64,000 nt of DNA from JAKCDU01 sp035551615 (GTDB lineage Bacteria > Actinomycetota > Acidimicrobiia > Acidimicrobiales > Palsa-688), in contig DASZNC010000163.1 of NCBI GenBank assembly GCA_035551615.1, positions 6,020-70,019 on the forward strand, given 5' to 3'. The translations under genes were made by a program, and so were the position numbers. The notes below the pieces were generated by a model that saw only the letters and a program-made list of their open reading frames with translations, did not search any database and was not told the origin of the DNA. This document shows, one piece after another, positions 1 through 7,811 of the stretch (its first letter is position 1; the number at the start of each line of letters is the position of its first letter).

Positions 1-453
1 GGCGCCATAGGTCGCACCGCCGGCACCGCCCGCAGCCGCCCGGAATCGGTGGCCGAGGTGCGGCGCTTCTTCCGGTCCGGCTCTGTGCCGGAGTACCTGA
101 TCCTGGTGGCGCCGGTGTTCGGAATCGGGGCCATGTCGGTGCGGCCCGGTGGGGGCGAGTTCGGCCAGCTGTGGGCGGTGGCCGGCCTGGTGATATGGGT
201 GGCCGCCGGGGCCCTGCTGCTGGTGGTGATCCGCCCGGCCGAGACCGCCATCCGGGCGTCCGCCGGCACCGTCGCCGGCCGCCGGCCCGACATCGACGCC
301 GCCCCAAGCCAGCCCGACATCGACGCCGCCCCAACCCAGCCGGACGACGACGCCGCCCTCGGCCGAGCCGGCCGCCGACTGGCCTGGGCCGCCGCCGGGT
401 CGGATGTCCTATTCGTGATCGCCCTCCTCCTCATGGTCACCCAGCCGTCCTAG
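1..453 (+). CDS. C-terminal part of a small membrane protein (possibly DUF2269)
   Basis: The reading frame is open from the first base of the window and ends in TAG, so the 5' end is probably missing; a GTG at 49 is the only obvious internal start. The visible part has a hydrophobic segment (PEYLILVAPVFGIGAMS), a second one (WAVAGLVIWVAAGALLLVVI) and a third near the C-terminus ending in LLLMVTQPS. That ending resembles the LMVTKPG tail common in DUF2269 integral membrane proteins. A hydrophilic insert around residues 80-105 carries an imperfect internal repeat (PDIDAAPSQ, PDIDAAPTQ, PDDDAA). No function can be assigned; the family call is tentative. Confidence 0.6.
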   Translation, partial: GAIGRTAGTARSRPESVAEVRRFFRSGSVPEYLILVAPVFGIGAMSVRPGGGEFGQLWAVAGLVIWVAAGALLLVVIRPAETAIRASAGTVAGRRPDIDAAPSQPDIDAAPTQPDDDAALGRAGRRLAWAAAGSDVLFVIALLLMVTQPS

Positions 454-522
454 TCGGCGCGGGCAGGAGGCGAGCACGTTCGGCGCGGCCCGGGTATTGC
501 GCGCCGCGGCCGGCCTCGGTCG

Positions 523-528
523 TACGAT
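523..528 (+). promoter_or_regulatory. TACGAT -10 box of the E1 gene
   Basis: TACGAT fits the actinobacterial TANNNT -10 consensus and lies 8 nt before the ATG at 537, the spacing expected for a leaderless transcript. There is no good Shine-Dalgarno sequence. A weak TTGCGC at 497-502 could be a -35 but is 20 bp away. Confidence 0.45.
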
Positions 529-536
529 GCGGATAT

Positions 537-2621
537 ATGGCAGCGGCTTCGGTAGGAGAGAGCAGCACCTTCCGGGGTATCCCGGTCGAGGAGATCCGGG
601 AGGACTTCCGGCTGGCCTGGATATCGCGCTGCCTCGACGACCGGGAGATCGCCCTGCAGAAGCAGAGCCGGGTGTTCTTCCAGATCTCCGGGGCCGGCCA
701 CGAAGCGCTGCTGCTGGGCCTGGGCCGGTACCTGCGGGGCGGCTACGACTGGTTCTTCCCGTACTACCGGGACCGGGCGCTCATGCTCTCGCTCGGCATC
801 ACCCCTGAGGAGATCCTCTACCAGGCGGTCGGATCATCCTTGGATCCGTCGTCGGGGGGCCGGCAGATGCCCTGCCACTGGGGCCACGCCGGGCTCAACG
901 TGGTCACCGAGTCGTCGGCCACCGGCAGCCAGTGCCTGCCCGCGGTCGGCTGTGCCGAGGCGTCCCGCTACATCAGTCGCCGGCCCGACCTACCCGGTTG
1001 TGTGGCCCATGGCGACGAGTTGACCTACGTGTCCCTCGGCGAGGGGGCGACGTCGGAGGGCGAGTTCTGGGAGAGTCTGAACTCGGCCTGCACCCTCCAC
1101 CTGCCGGTCCTGTTCGTGGTGGCCGACAACGGCTTCGCCATCTCGGTGCCGTCCAGTGACCAGTCTCCGGCACCCATCTCCGAGCTGGTGCAGGGCTTCC
1201 GTGGCCTCCACATCCACTCCGTGGACGGCCGGGACTACTTCGAGGTGCGCCGGCGGTCGGCCGAGATTGTCGCCCAGGTCCGGGCCGGTGTCGGGCCGGC
1301 CCTCGTGCACGCCACCGTCACCCGGCCCTACTCCCACTCGGCGGCCGACACCCAGAGCAAGTACCGCTCGGCCGACGAGTTGGCCGACGAGGCGGCCCAC
1401 GACCCGTTGCTGCTGATGGAGTTGACGATGATCGAGGCCGGCCTGATGTCGGCCGACGAGGCCCAGGCGGTCAAAGATGATGCCCGTCAGGCGGTCGCCG
1501 CCGCGTCGCGGACCGCGCTGGCTGCCCCCCGCCCCGACCCCATCACGGTGACCGACAACGTGGTCGCCCTGCCCGAGGTGGAGGCATCGGAGGAGACCGG
1601 CGAAGGCGAGGTGGTGGCGCTGGGCGAAGCCATCAAGCGCACCCTGCACGAGTTGATGGCCGACGACGAGCGCATCCGCGTGTTCGGCGAGGACGTGGCC
1701 GATGCCCGCGAGCAGGTGCTGGCCAACGTCGAGGGCAAGGGTGGGGTGTTCGGCACCACCCACGGCCTCCAGCGGGAGTTCGGGATCGCCCGCTGCTTCA
1801 ACACCCCTCTGGCCGAGGCCAACATCGTCGGCCGGGCGGTGGGCCAGGCCATCCGCGGCCTGCGCCCGGTCCCCGAGGTGCAGTTCTTCGATTACATCTG
1901 GCCGGCCATGCAGCAGATCAAGACCGAGGCGGCAACCATCCGCTGGCGGTCCAACGGGGCGTTCAGCTGCCCGATGGTGTTGCGGGTACCGATCGGCGGC
2001 TATCTGCAGGGCGGGGCGATCTGGCACTCGCAGTCGGGCGAATCGATCTTCGCCCACGTACCCGGCCTGACCATCGTGATGCCGTCCCGGGCGGCCGATG
2101 CGGCCGGGCTCCTGCGCACGGCGCTGTCCGCCGACGATCCGGTTCTGTTCCTCGAGCACAAGCACCTGCTGCGCCAGCCCTACACCAAGACGCCGTTCCC
2201 TCCGGCGCCGTTCAAGGTGCCGTTCGGCCGGGCCCGGCAGGTGGTCTCCGGTGACGACCTCACCATCGTGACGTGGGGGGCGACGGTCGAGAAGGCCCGC
2301 CAGGCGGCCGAGTCCATCACCGACGCCAGCGTGCAGGTGATCGACCTGCGCTCGATCATCCCCTGGGACAAGGAGATGGTGGCCGAGGCCGTTTCACGCA
2401 CCAGCCGGGTGCTGGTCGTCCACGAGGACGTCCTCACCGCCGGCTTCGGAGCCGAGGTGGCGGCATGGGTGGGCGAGCACTGCTTCACCGACCTCGATGC
2501 CCCGGTGTCGCGCCTCGGGGCCACCGACACCCACGTCGCCTACGAGCCCAGCCTGGAGAAGGCGATCCTGCCGCAGGTCGACGACATCGCCCGAGCGGCC
2601 CGACGAGTACTGGAGTTCTGA
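537..2621 (+). CDS. Branched-chain 2-oxoacid dehydrogenase E1, fused alpha and beta subunits
   Basis: Thiamine-diphosphate E1 component that decarboxylates 2-oxo acids (2-oxoisovalerate and related) and passes the acyl group to a lipoyl E2. Of 694 aa, residues about 1-330 are the E1-alpha domain with the ThDP/Mg motif GEGATSEGEFWESLN and downstream ADNGFAIS. After a short linker, residues from about 355 are the E1-beta domain (VFGEDVAD, NTPLAEANIVG, FFDYIWPAMQQI). In many bacteria these are two genes; here they are one chain. The ATG at 537 is chosen because homology begins there; the frame is open further upstream but that part is not protein-like. No E2 or E3 gene is in the window. The next gene follows after 1 bp and icmF shortly after, consistent with valine catabolism to isobutyryl-CoA. 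Confidence 0.92.
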   Translation: MAAASVGESSTFRGIPVEEIREDFRLAWISRCLDDREIALQKQSRVFFQISGAGHEALLLGLGRYLRGGYDWFFPYYRDRALMLSLGITPEEILYQAVGSSLDPSSGGRQMPCHWGHAGLNVVTESSATGSQCLPAVGCAEASRYISRRPDLPGCVAHGDELTYVSLGEGATSEGEFWESLNSACTLHLPVLFVVADNGFAISVPSSDQSPAPISELVQGFRGLHIHSVDGRDYFEVRRRSAEIVAQVRAGVGPALVHATVTRPYSHSAADTQSKYRSADELADEAAHDPLLLMELTMIEAGLMSADEAQAVKDDARQAVAAASRTALAAPRPDPITVTDNVVALPEVEASEETGEGEVVALGEAIKRTLHELMADDERIRVFGEDVADAREQVLANVEGKGGVFGTTHGLQREFGIARCFNTPLAEANIVGRAVGQAIRGLRPVPEVQFFDYIWPAMQQIKTEAATIRWRSNGAFSCPMVLRVPIGGYLQGGAIWHSQSGESIFAHVPGLTIVMPSRAADAAGLLRTALSADDPVLFLEHKHLLRQPYTKTPFPPAPFKVPFGRARQVVSGDDLTIVTWGATVEKARQAAESITDASVQVIDLRSIIPWDKEMVAEAVSRTSRVLVVHEDVLTAGFGAEVAAWVGEHCFTDLDAPVSRLGATDTHVAYEPSLEKAILPQVDDIARAARRVLEF

Positions 2622-2622
2622 C

Positions 2623-3708
2623 ATGCCGAGTGTCGTCAAAGGGGTGGTTTCCCTGTCAAAGGGGGAGCCCGTTCAGCTGGAGGACATCCATGTCCCGGAC
2701 CCCGGTCCCGGTGAGGCGCTGATTGCTGTCGCTGCGTGCGGTGTGTGCCACACCGACCTCCACTACCGCGAGGGCGCCATAAACGACGACTTCCCGTTCC
2801 TGCTCGGTCACGAGGCGGCCGGCACGGTCGAGGCGGTAGGCGAGGGCGTGACCGACGTCGCCCCCGGCGACTACGTGGTGCTGGCCTGGCGGGCCCCCTG
2901 TGGCAACTGCCGGTCGTGCCGCCGGGGCCGCCCCTGGTACTGCTTCGACAGCGCCAACGCCACCCAGAAGATGACCCTGTCCGACGGGCGGGAGCTGTGG
3001 CCGGCGCTCGGCATCGGCGCCTTCGCCGAGAAGACACTGGTCGCCGCCGGCCAGGCGGTCAAGGTCGACCCGGCGGCCCGGCCCGAGGCGGCCGGCCTGA
3101 TCGGTTGCGGCATCATGGCCGGCTTCGGTGCGGCGGTGAACACCGGGGCGGTGGGCCGGGGCGACACCGTCGCCGTCATCGGCTGCGGGGGAGTGGGCGA
3201 CGCCGCCATCGCCGGGGCCGCCATCGCCGGCGCCCGCCGCATCATCGCCGTGGACCTGGACGACCGGAAGCTGGAGTGGGCCAGGAAGTTCGGCGCCACC
3301 CACACGGTCAACTCCGGGTCGGGCGACGCGGTGGCCGCCATCCAGGAACTGACCGACGGGTTCGGGGCCGACGTGGTCATCGAGGCGGTGGGCCGCCCGG
3401 AGACCTACCGCCAGGCGTTCCTGGCCCGGGACCTGGCCGGCACCCTGGTTCAGGTCGGCGTCCCCGACCCGTCCATGCAGATCGAACTGCCGATGATCGA
3501 GATGTTCGGCCGGGGCGGGTCGTTGAAGTCGTCCTGGTACGGGGACTGCCTGCCCACGCGCGACTTCCCGATGCTGATCGACCTGTACCTGTCTGGCCGA
3601 CTCGATCTGGACGGGTTCGTGACCGAGACGGTGGGCATCGACGGTGTGGAGGAGGCGTTCGCCCGCATGCAGAAGGGCGAGGTGCTGAGATCGGTGGTCG
3701 TCATTTAA
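2623..3708 (+). CDS. mscR: S-(hydroxymethyl)mycothiol dehydrogenase
   Basis: Zinc-dependent medium-chain dehydrogenase of 361 aa that oxidises the formaldehyde-mycothiol adduct, the actinobacterial counterpart of glutathione-dependent formaldehyde dehydrogenase. Visible are the catalytic zinc site (CGVCHTDLHYREG, GHEAAG), a structural-zinc cysteine cluster (CGNCRSCRRGRPWYC), the family-typical NATQKMTLSDG and the nucleotide-binding GCGGVGDAAIAGA. The C-terminal stretch SSWYGDCLP and the ending EVLRSVVVI also match MscR closely. ATG lies 1 bp after the E1 stop, with TGGAG upstream overlapping the E1 end, so the two are co-translated. It implies that the host makes mycothiol and must detoxify formaldehyde. 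Confidence 0.93.
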   Translation: MPSVVKGVVSLSKGEPVQLEDIHVPDPGPGEALIAVAACGVCHTDLHYREGAINDDFPFLLGHEAAGTVEAVGEGVTDVAPGDYVVLAWRAPCGNCRSCRRGRPWYCFDSANATQKMTLSDGRELWPALGIGAFAEKTLVAAGQAVKVDPAARPEAAGLIGCGIMAGFGAAVNTGAVGRGDTVAVIGCGGVGDAAIAGAAIAGARRIIAVDLDDRKLEWARKFGATHTVNSGSGDAVAAIQELTDGFGADVVIEAVGRPETYRQAFLARDLAGTLVQVGVPDPSMQIELPMIEMFGRGGSLKSSWYGDCLPTRDFPMLIDLYLSGRLDLDGFVTETVGIDGVEEAFARMQKGEVLRSVVVI

Positions 3709-3727
3709 TAGGACGTCCTAGTAAAGT
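3709..3727 (+). promoter_or_regulatory. 12-bp palindromic operator plus leaderless -10 of icmF
   Basis: TAGGACGTCCTA at 3709-3720 is a perfect 12-bp palindrome starting directly after the mscR stop codon. TAAAGT at 3722-3727 fits TANNNT and ends 6 nt before the GTG of icmF. The palindrome therefore covers the -35/-10 spacer, where a TetR- or MarR-like repressor would block RNA polymerase. The regulator is not identifiable from the window. Confidence 0.5.
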
Positions 3728-3733
3728 GGGGGC

Positions 3734-6700
3734 GTGAGCGCCACCGACCTGTACCGTCCGCAGCATCCCGTCCGTTTCGTGACGGCGGCCAGCCTGTTCG
3801 ACGGCCACGACGCGGCCATCAACATCATGCGGCGCCTGCTGCAGGCGCAGGGGGCCGAGGTCATCCACCTGGGCCACAACCGGTCGGTGGATGAGATCGT
3901 CACCGCGGCCGTCCAGGAGGACGTCCAGGGCGTGGCCGTCAGCTCGTACCAGGGCGGCCACGTCGAGTACTTCAAGTACCTGGTCGACCGGCTACGGGCC
4001 GAGGGGCGCCCCGACATCAAGGTGTTCGGCGGCGGCGGGGGCACCATCACCGCGGCCGAGATCAGGGAGCTCCAGGAATACGGCGTGGCCCGCCTGTTCT
4101 CGCCCCACGACGGCCAGCAGATGGGCCTGGCCGCCATGATCAACACGCTGATCGTCGACTGCGACATTCCGGTGCCGGCCCTGACCGACGCCGAGCTGGA
4201 GGCCCTGCTCGGCGGTGACGAGCGGGCCCTGGCCCGGGCCCTGAGCGCGGCCGAGGAAGGTCGACTGTCCGATCGGCAGTTGGCCGCCATCCGGGATGGG
4301 GCCGGGCGCCGGGAGGCCCCGGTTCTCGGTCTCACCGGGACGGGGGGCTCCGGGAAGTCATCTCTGAACGACGAACTGGTCCGGCGCTTCCGTCTCGACC
4401 ACGAGGACAAGCTGCGCATCGCCGTTCTGGCCATCGATCCGAGCCGGCGCAAGGGCGGGGGCGCCCTGCTCGGTGATCGCATCCGGATGAACTCGATAGA
4501 CGGCGGAGGCCGCGTGTTCTTCCGGTCGTTCGCCACCCGCCAGTCGGGCAGCGACCTGCCCGAGAGCCTGCATGACGCCATCGCCGCCTGCCGGGCCGCC
4601 GGGTTCGACCTGATCGTGGTGGAGACGCCCGGCATCGGGCAGGGCGACTCCGCCGTGGTGCCCTACGTCGACGTGCCGGTCTACGTGATGACGCCGGAGT
4701 TCGGCGCCGCGTCCCAGCTGGAGAAGATCGACATGCTGGACTTCGCGGCGGCGGTGGCCATCAACAAGTTCGAGCGTCGCGGCGGCGAGGACGCCCTGCG
4801 CGATGTGCGCCGCACGCTGGCCCGTAATCCCGATCACTCGGGCGTACCGCTCGACCAGATGCCGGTGTTCGGCACGGTGGCATCCCGTTTCGCCGACGAC
4901 GGCGTGACCGCCCTCTACCAGTTCGTCCGGGACCGGCTCGGCCTACCGTCCGGGGTGTTGGCCCCCGTCGAGGGGCGCACGTCGACGCGCGGCCATTCGA
5001 TCGTGCCCGCCAACCGGACGCGCTACCTGGCCGACGTGGCCGAGTCCGTCCGCAGCTATCACGCCGCCACCGACGAGCAGGTGGCCGTGGCCCGGCGCCG
5101 CCAGGCGGCCCGGAGCGTGGCCCAGGCGCTCGGAGGCGACGACCGGGTCGACCGCTTGGCGGCCGACGCCGACGCCGCCCTGGCCGCCGACAACCAGCGG
5201 CTGCTGGAGGAGTGGCCGGCCCGCAAGGAGGCCCTGACCCATACCCGGGAGTCGCTGTCCGGCACGGAGGTACGCCGGGTCGCCGCCCCCCGGTTCGAGG
5301 ACCACGGGGAGCTGTTGCGCTGGCTGCGGGCCGAGAACCTGCCCGGGTCGTTCCCGTATACCGCCGGGGTGTTCCCGCTGAAGCGGGAGGGCGAGGATCC
5401 GGCCCGCATGTTCGCCGGGGAGGGCGACGCCTTCCGGACCAACCGGCGGTTCCATCTCCTGGCCGCCGACCAGCCGGCCACCCGGCTCTCGACTGCGTTC
5501 GACTCGGTGACCCTCTACGGCTTCGATCCCGACCGCCGGCCCGACATCTACGGCAAGGTCGGCAACTCCGGCGTATCCATCGCCACTCTCGACGACATGA
5601 AGGCGCTCTACGACGGGTTCGACCTCTGCGACCCGACCACGTCGGTGTCGATGACGATCAACGGTCCGGCCCCGACCATCCTGGCCATGTTCTTCAACGC
5701 GGCCATCGCCCAGCACCCGGACCTGGCGCCGGCCGAGGTGCTGCGCCGGGTCCGTGGCACCGTGCAGGCCGACATCTTGAAGGAGGACCAGGGACAGAAC
5801 ACGTGTATCTTCTCGACCGAGTTCTCGCTGCGGGTCATGGCCGATATGCAGGAGTGGTTCATCGCCAACGCGGTGCGCAACTTCTACTCCGTCTCCATCT
5901 CCGGCTACCACATCGCCGAGGCCGGGGCCAACCCCATCTCCCAGCTGGCGTTCACACTGGCCAACGGGTTCACCTACGTGGAGTCGTACCTGGCCCGGGG
6001 CATGGCGGTCGACGACTTCGCCCCCAACTTCTCCTTCTTCTTCTCCAACGGGATGGACCCCGAGTACAGCGTCATCGGCCGGGTGGCCCGGCGCATCTGG
6101 GCGGTGGCCATGCGGGACCGGTACGGCGCCAATGAGCGCAGCCAGAAGCTGAAGTACCACGTCCAGACATCGGGCCGGTCGCTGCACGCCCAGGAGATGG
6201 CGTTCAACGACATCCGCACCACCCTTCAGGCGCTCTGCGCCATATACGACAACGCCAACAGCCTGCACACCAACGCCTACGACGAGGCGGTCACCACCCC
6301 GACCGCCGAGTCGGTGCGGCGGGCTCTGGCCATCCAGATGGTCATCAACCGCGAGTGGGGCCTGGCCGCCAACGAGAACCCCCTCCAGGGCAGCTTCATC
6401 GTGGAGGATCTCACCGACCTGGTCGAAGAAGCGGTCCTGGCCGAGCTGGAGCGGATCAGCGACCGGGGCGGGGTACTGGGGGCCATGGAGACCGGCTACC
6501 AGCGGGGCCGGATCCAGGACGAGTCGATGCTCTACGAGTCCCGCAAGCATGACGGCTCCCTCCCGATCATCGGGGTGAACACGTTCCGCAACCCGGCCGG
6601 CGACGCCGTGCCCGACCACCAGGAGCTGGCCCGGTCGACCGAATCCGAGAAGGAGAGCCAGCTCGACCGGCTGGCCGCCTTCCACCGGGATCACGCCGAC

Positions 6701-6853
6701 GAGAGCCCGGCCGACCTGGACCGGCTGCGCCAGGCCGCCCTGTCCGGCGACAACGTCTTCGCCGTGCTGATGGACGCCGTGCGGACCTGCTCCCTCGGCC
6801 AGATCACCACTGCGCTGTTCGATGTGGGGGGGCGTTACCGGCGGAACGTCTGA
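3734..6853 (+). CDS. icmF: Fused isobutyryl-CoA mutase IcmF
   Basis: Adenosylcobalamin-dependent enzyme interconverting isobutyryl-CoA and n-butyryl-CoA; some IcmFs also act on pivalyl-CoA. Domains in order: N-terminal B12-binding domain (FDGHDAAINIMRR, YQGGHVEYFKYL, FGGGGGTI; residues about 10-130), the MeaB-like GTPase chaperone domain (P-loop GLTGTGGSGKSS near residue 200, AIDPSRRKGGGALLGDRIRM, then INKFERRGGEDAL), and the C-terminal mutase TIM barrel (YGKVGNSGVSIATLDDM, GTVQADILKEDQGQNTCIF, SGYHIAEAGANP). At 1039 aa it is close to the family length. The GTG start follows a palindrome/-10 pair. Placed after branched-chain E1, it links valine breakdown to butyryl-CoA. Confidence 0.95.
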   Translation: MSATDLYRPQHPVRFVTAASLFDGHDAAINIMRRLLQAQGAEVIHLGHNRSVDEIVTAAVQEDVQGVAVSSYQGGHVEYFKYLVDRLRAEGRPDIKVFGGGGGTITAAEIRELQEYGVARLFSPHDGQQMGLAAMINTLIVDCDIPVPALTDAELEALLGGDERALARALSAAEEGRLSDRQLAAIRDGAGRREAPVLGLTGTGGSGKSSLNDELVRRFRLDHEDKLRIAVLAIDPSRRKGGGALLGDRIRMNSIDGGGRVFFRSFATRQSGSDLPESLHDAIAACRAAGFDLIVVETPGIGQGDSAVVPYVDVPVYVMTPEFGAASQLEKIDMLDFAAAVAINKFERRGGEDALRDVRRTLARNPDHSGVPLDQMPVFGTVASRFADDGVTALYQFVRDRLGLPSGVLAPVEGRTSTRGHSIVPANRTRYLADVAESVRSYHAATDEQVAVARRRQAARSVAQALGGDDRVDRLAADADAALAADNQRLLEEWPARKEALTHTRESLSGTEVRRVAAPRFEDHGELLRWLRAENLPGSFPYTAGVFPLKREGEDPARMFAGEGDAFRTNRRFHLLAADQPATRLSTAFDSVTLYGFDPDRRPDIYGKVGNSGVSIATLDDMKALYDGFDLCDPTTSVSMTINGPAPTILAMFFNAAIAQHPDLAPAEVLRRVRGTVQADILKEDQGQNTCIFSTEFSLRVMADMQEWFIANAVRNFYSVSISGYHIAEAGANPISQLAFTLANGFTYVESYLARGMAVDDFAPNFSFFFSNGMDPEYSVIGRVARRIWAVAMRDRYGANERSQKLKYHVQTSGRSLHAQEMAFNDIRTTLQALCAIYDNANSLHTNAYDEAVTTPTAESVRRALAIQMVINREWGLAANENPLQGSFIVEDLTDLVEEAVLAELERISDRGGVLGAMETGYQRGRIQDESMLYESRKHDGSLPIIGVNTFRNPAGDAVPDHQELARSTESEKESQLDRLAAFHRDHADESPADLDRLRQAALSGDNVFAVLMDAVRTCSLGQITTALFDVGGRYRRNV

Positions 6854-6882
6854 CTCCTTTGTCGGAAAAACGGATACCCGAC

Positions 6883-6888
6883 TAATCT
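6883..6888 (+). promoter_or_regulatory. TAATCT -10 box of cysD
   Basis: TAATCT lies 8 nt before the cysD ATG, with a TTGTCG -35-like element at 6859-6864 (18-bp spacer). AAGGA abuts the ATG too closely to be a usual ribosome-binding site, so a leaderless mRNA is likely. Confidence 0.5.
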
Positions 6889-6896
6889 CGTAAGGA

Positions 6897-7811
6897 ATGC
6901 CTTCGGTCGCTTATGAACTGAGTCATATCCGCACGCTCGAGGCGGAGGCGGTGCACATTTTCCGGGAGGTGGCGGCCACGTTCGAGCGGCCGGTGCTGTT
7001 GTTCTCGGGGGGCAAGGATTCGGTGGTGATGTTGCATGTGGCGGCCAAGGCGTTCTGGCCGGCGCCGTTGCCGTTCCCGGTGATGCATGTCGATACCGGC
7101 CACAATCTGCCGGAGGTGATCGAGTTCCGGGATCGTACGGTGGAGCGGCTGGGTGTGCGCCTGGTGGTGGCTTCGGTGCAGGACGACATCGATGCCGGTC
7201 GGGTGGCGGAGGAGACGGGGCCGAAGGCCAGTCGGAACCGGTTGCAGACGGTGACGTTGTTGCGGGGGATCGTCGAGCAGCGTTTCGATGCGGTGTTCGG
7301 TGGGGCGCGACGCGATGAGGAGAAGGCCCGGGCCAAGGAGCGGGTGTTCAGTTTCCGTGACGAGTTCGGTCAGTGGGATCCGAAGAATCAGCGGCCGGAG
7401 CTGTGGAACCTGTACAACGGGGCGCACCGCAAGGGTGAGCACATCCGGGTGTTCCCGTTGTCGAACTGGACGGAGCTGGACATCTGGCAGTACGTGCTGG
7501 ACGAGGGGATCGAGTTGCCGTCGTTGTATTACGCGCACCGGCGGGAGGTGTTCGAGCGGGACGGGATGCTGTTGGCTCTGTCGCCGTTCGTGACGGTGCT
7601 CGATGGTGAGGAGGTGTACGAGGCGACGGTGCGGTTCCGGACCATCGGCGATGCTACGTGCACCGGTTGTGTGGAGTCGTTGGCCGCCGATGCGGATGCG
7701 GTGGTGGCTGAGGTGGCGGCGTCGCGGTTGACCGAGCGGGGGGCGACGCGCGCCGATGACCGTATCTCGGAGGCGGGTATGGAAGACCGTAAGAAGGAGG
7801 GGTACTTCTAG
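6897..7811 (+). CDS. cysD: Sulfate adenylyltransferase subunit 2 (CysD)
   Basis: ATP sulfurylase catalytic subunit (304 aa) that forms adenosine 5'-phosphosulfate from ATP and sulfate in assimilatory sulfate activation. The PP-loop ATP-pyrophosphatase motif LLFSGGKDSVVML is near residue 40. FPVMHVDTGHNLPEV, GGARRDEEKARAKER and PLSNWTELDIW are family hallmarks, and the C-terminus (AGMEDRKKEGYF) is typical. The stop codon overlaps the GTG of cysNC by one base (TAGTG), so the two are translationally coupled. Its third codon positions favour G and T visibly more than the neighbouring genes, which favour C. Confidence 0.95.
   Translation: MPSVAYELSHIRTLEAEAVHIFREVAATFERPVLLFSGGKDSVVMLHVAAKAFWPAPLPFPVMHVDTGHNLPEVIEFRDRTVERLGVRLVVASVQDDIDAGRVAEETGPKASRNRLQTVTLLRGIVEQRFDAVFGGARRDEEKARAKERVFSFRDEFGQWDPKNQRPELWNLYNGAHRKGEHIRVFPLSNWTELDIWQYVLDEGIELPSLYYAHRREVFERDGMLLALSPFVTVLDGEEVYEATVRFRTIGDATCTGCVESLAADADAVVAEVAASRLTERGATRADDRISEAGMEDRKKEGYF

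Noticed and set aside
171..536. Upstream extension of the E1 reading frame
   Set aside because: The added residues are Arg/Pro-rich and overlap the upstream membrane protein gene; homology and the -10 box support the ATG at 537.
4943..6694. 583-aa open frame on the minus strand opposite icmF
   Set aside because: High-GC shadow of the IcmF mutase domain, no recognisable protein features.
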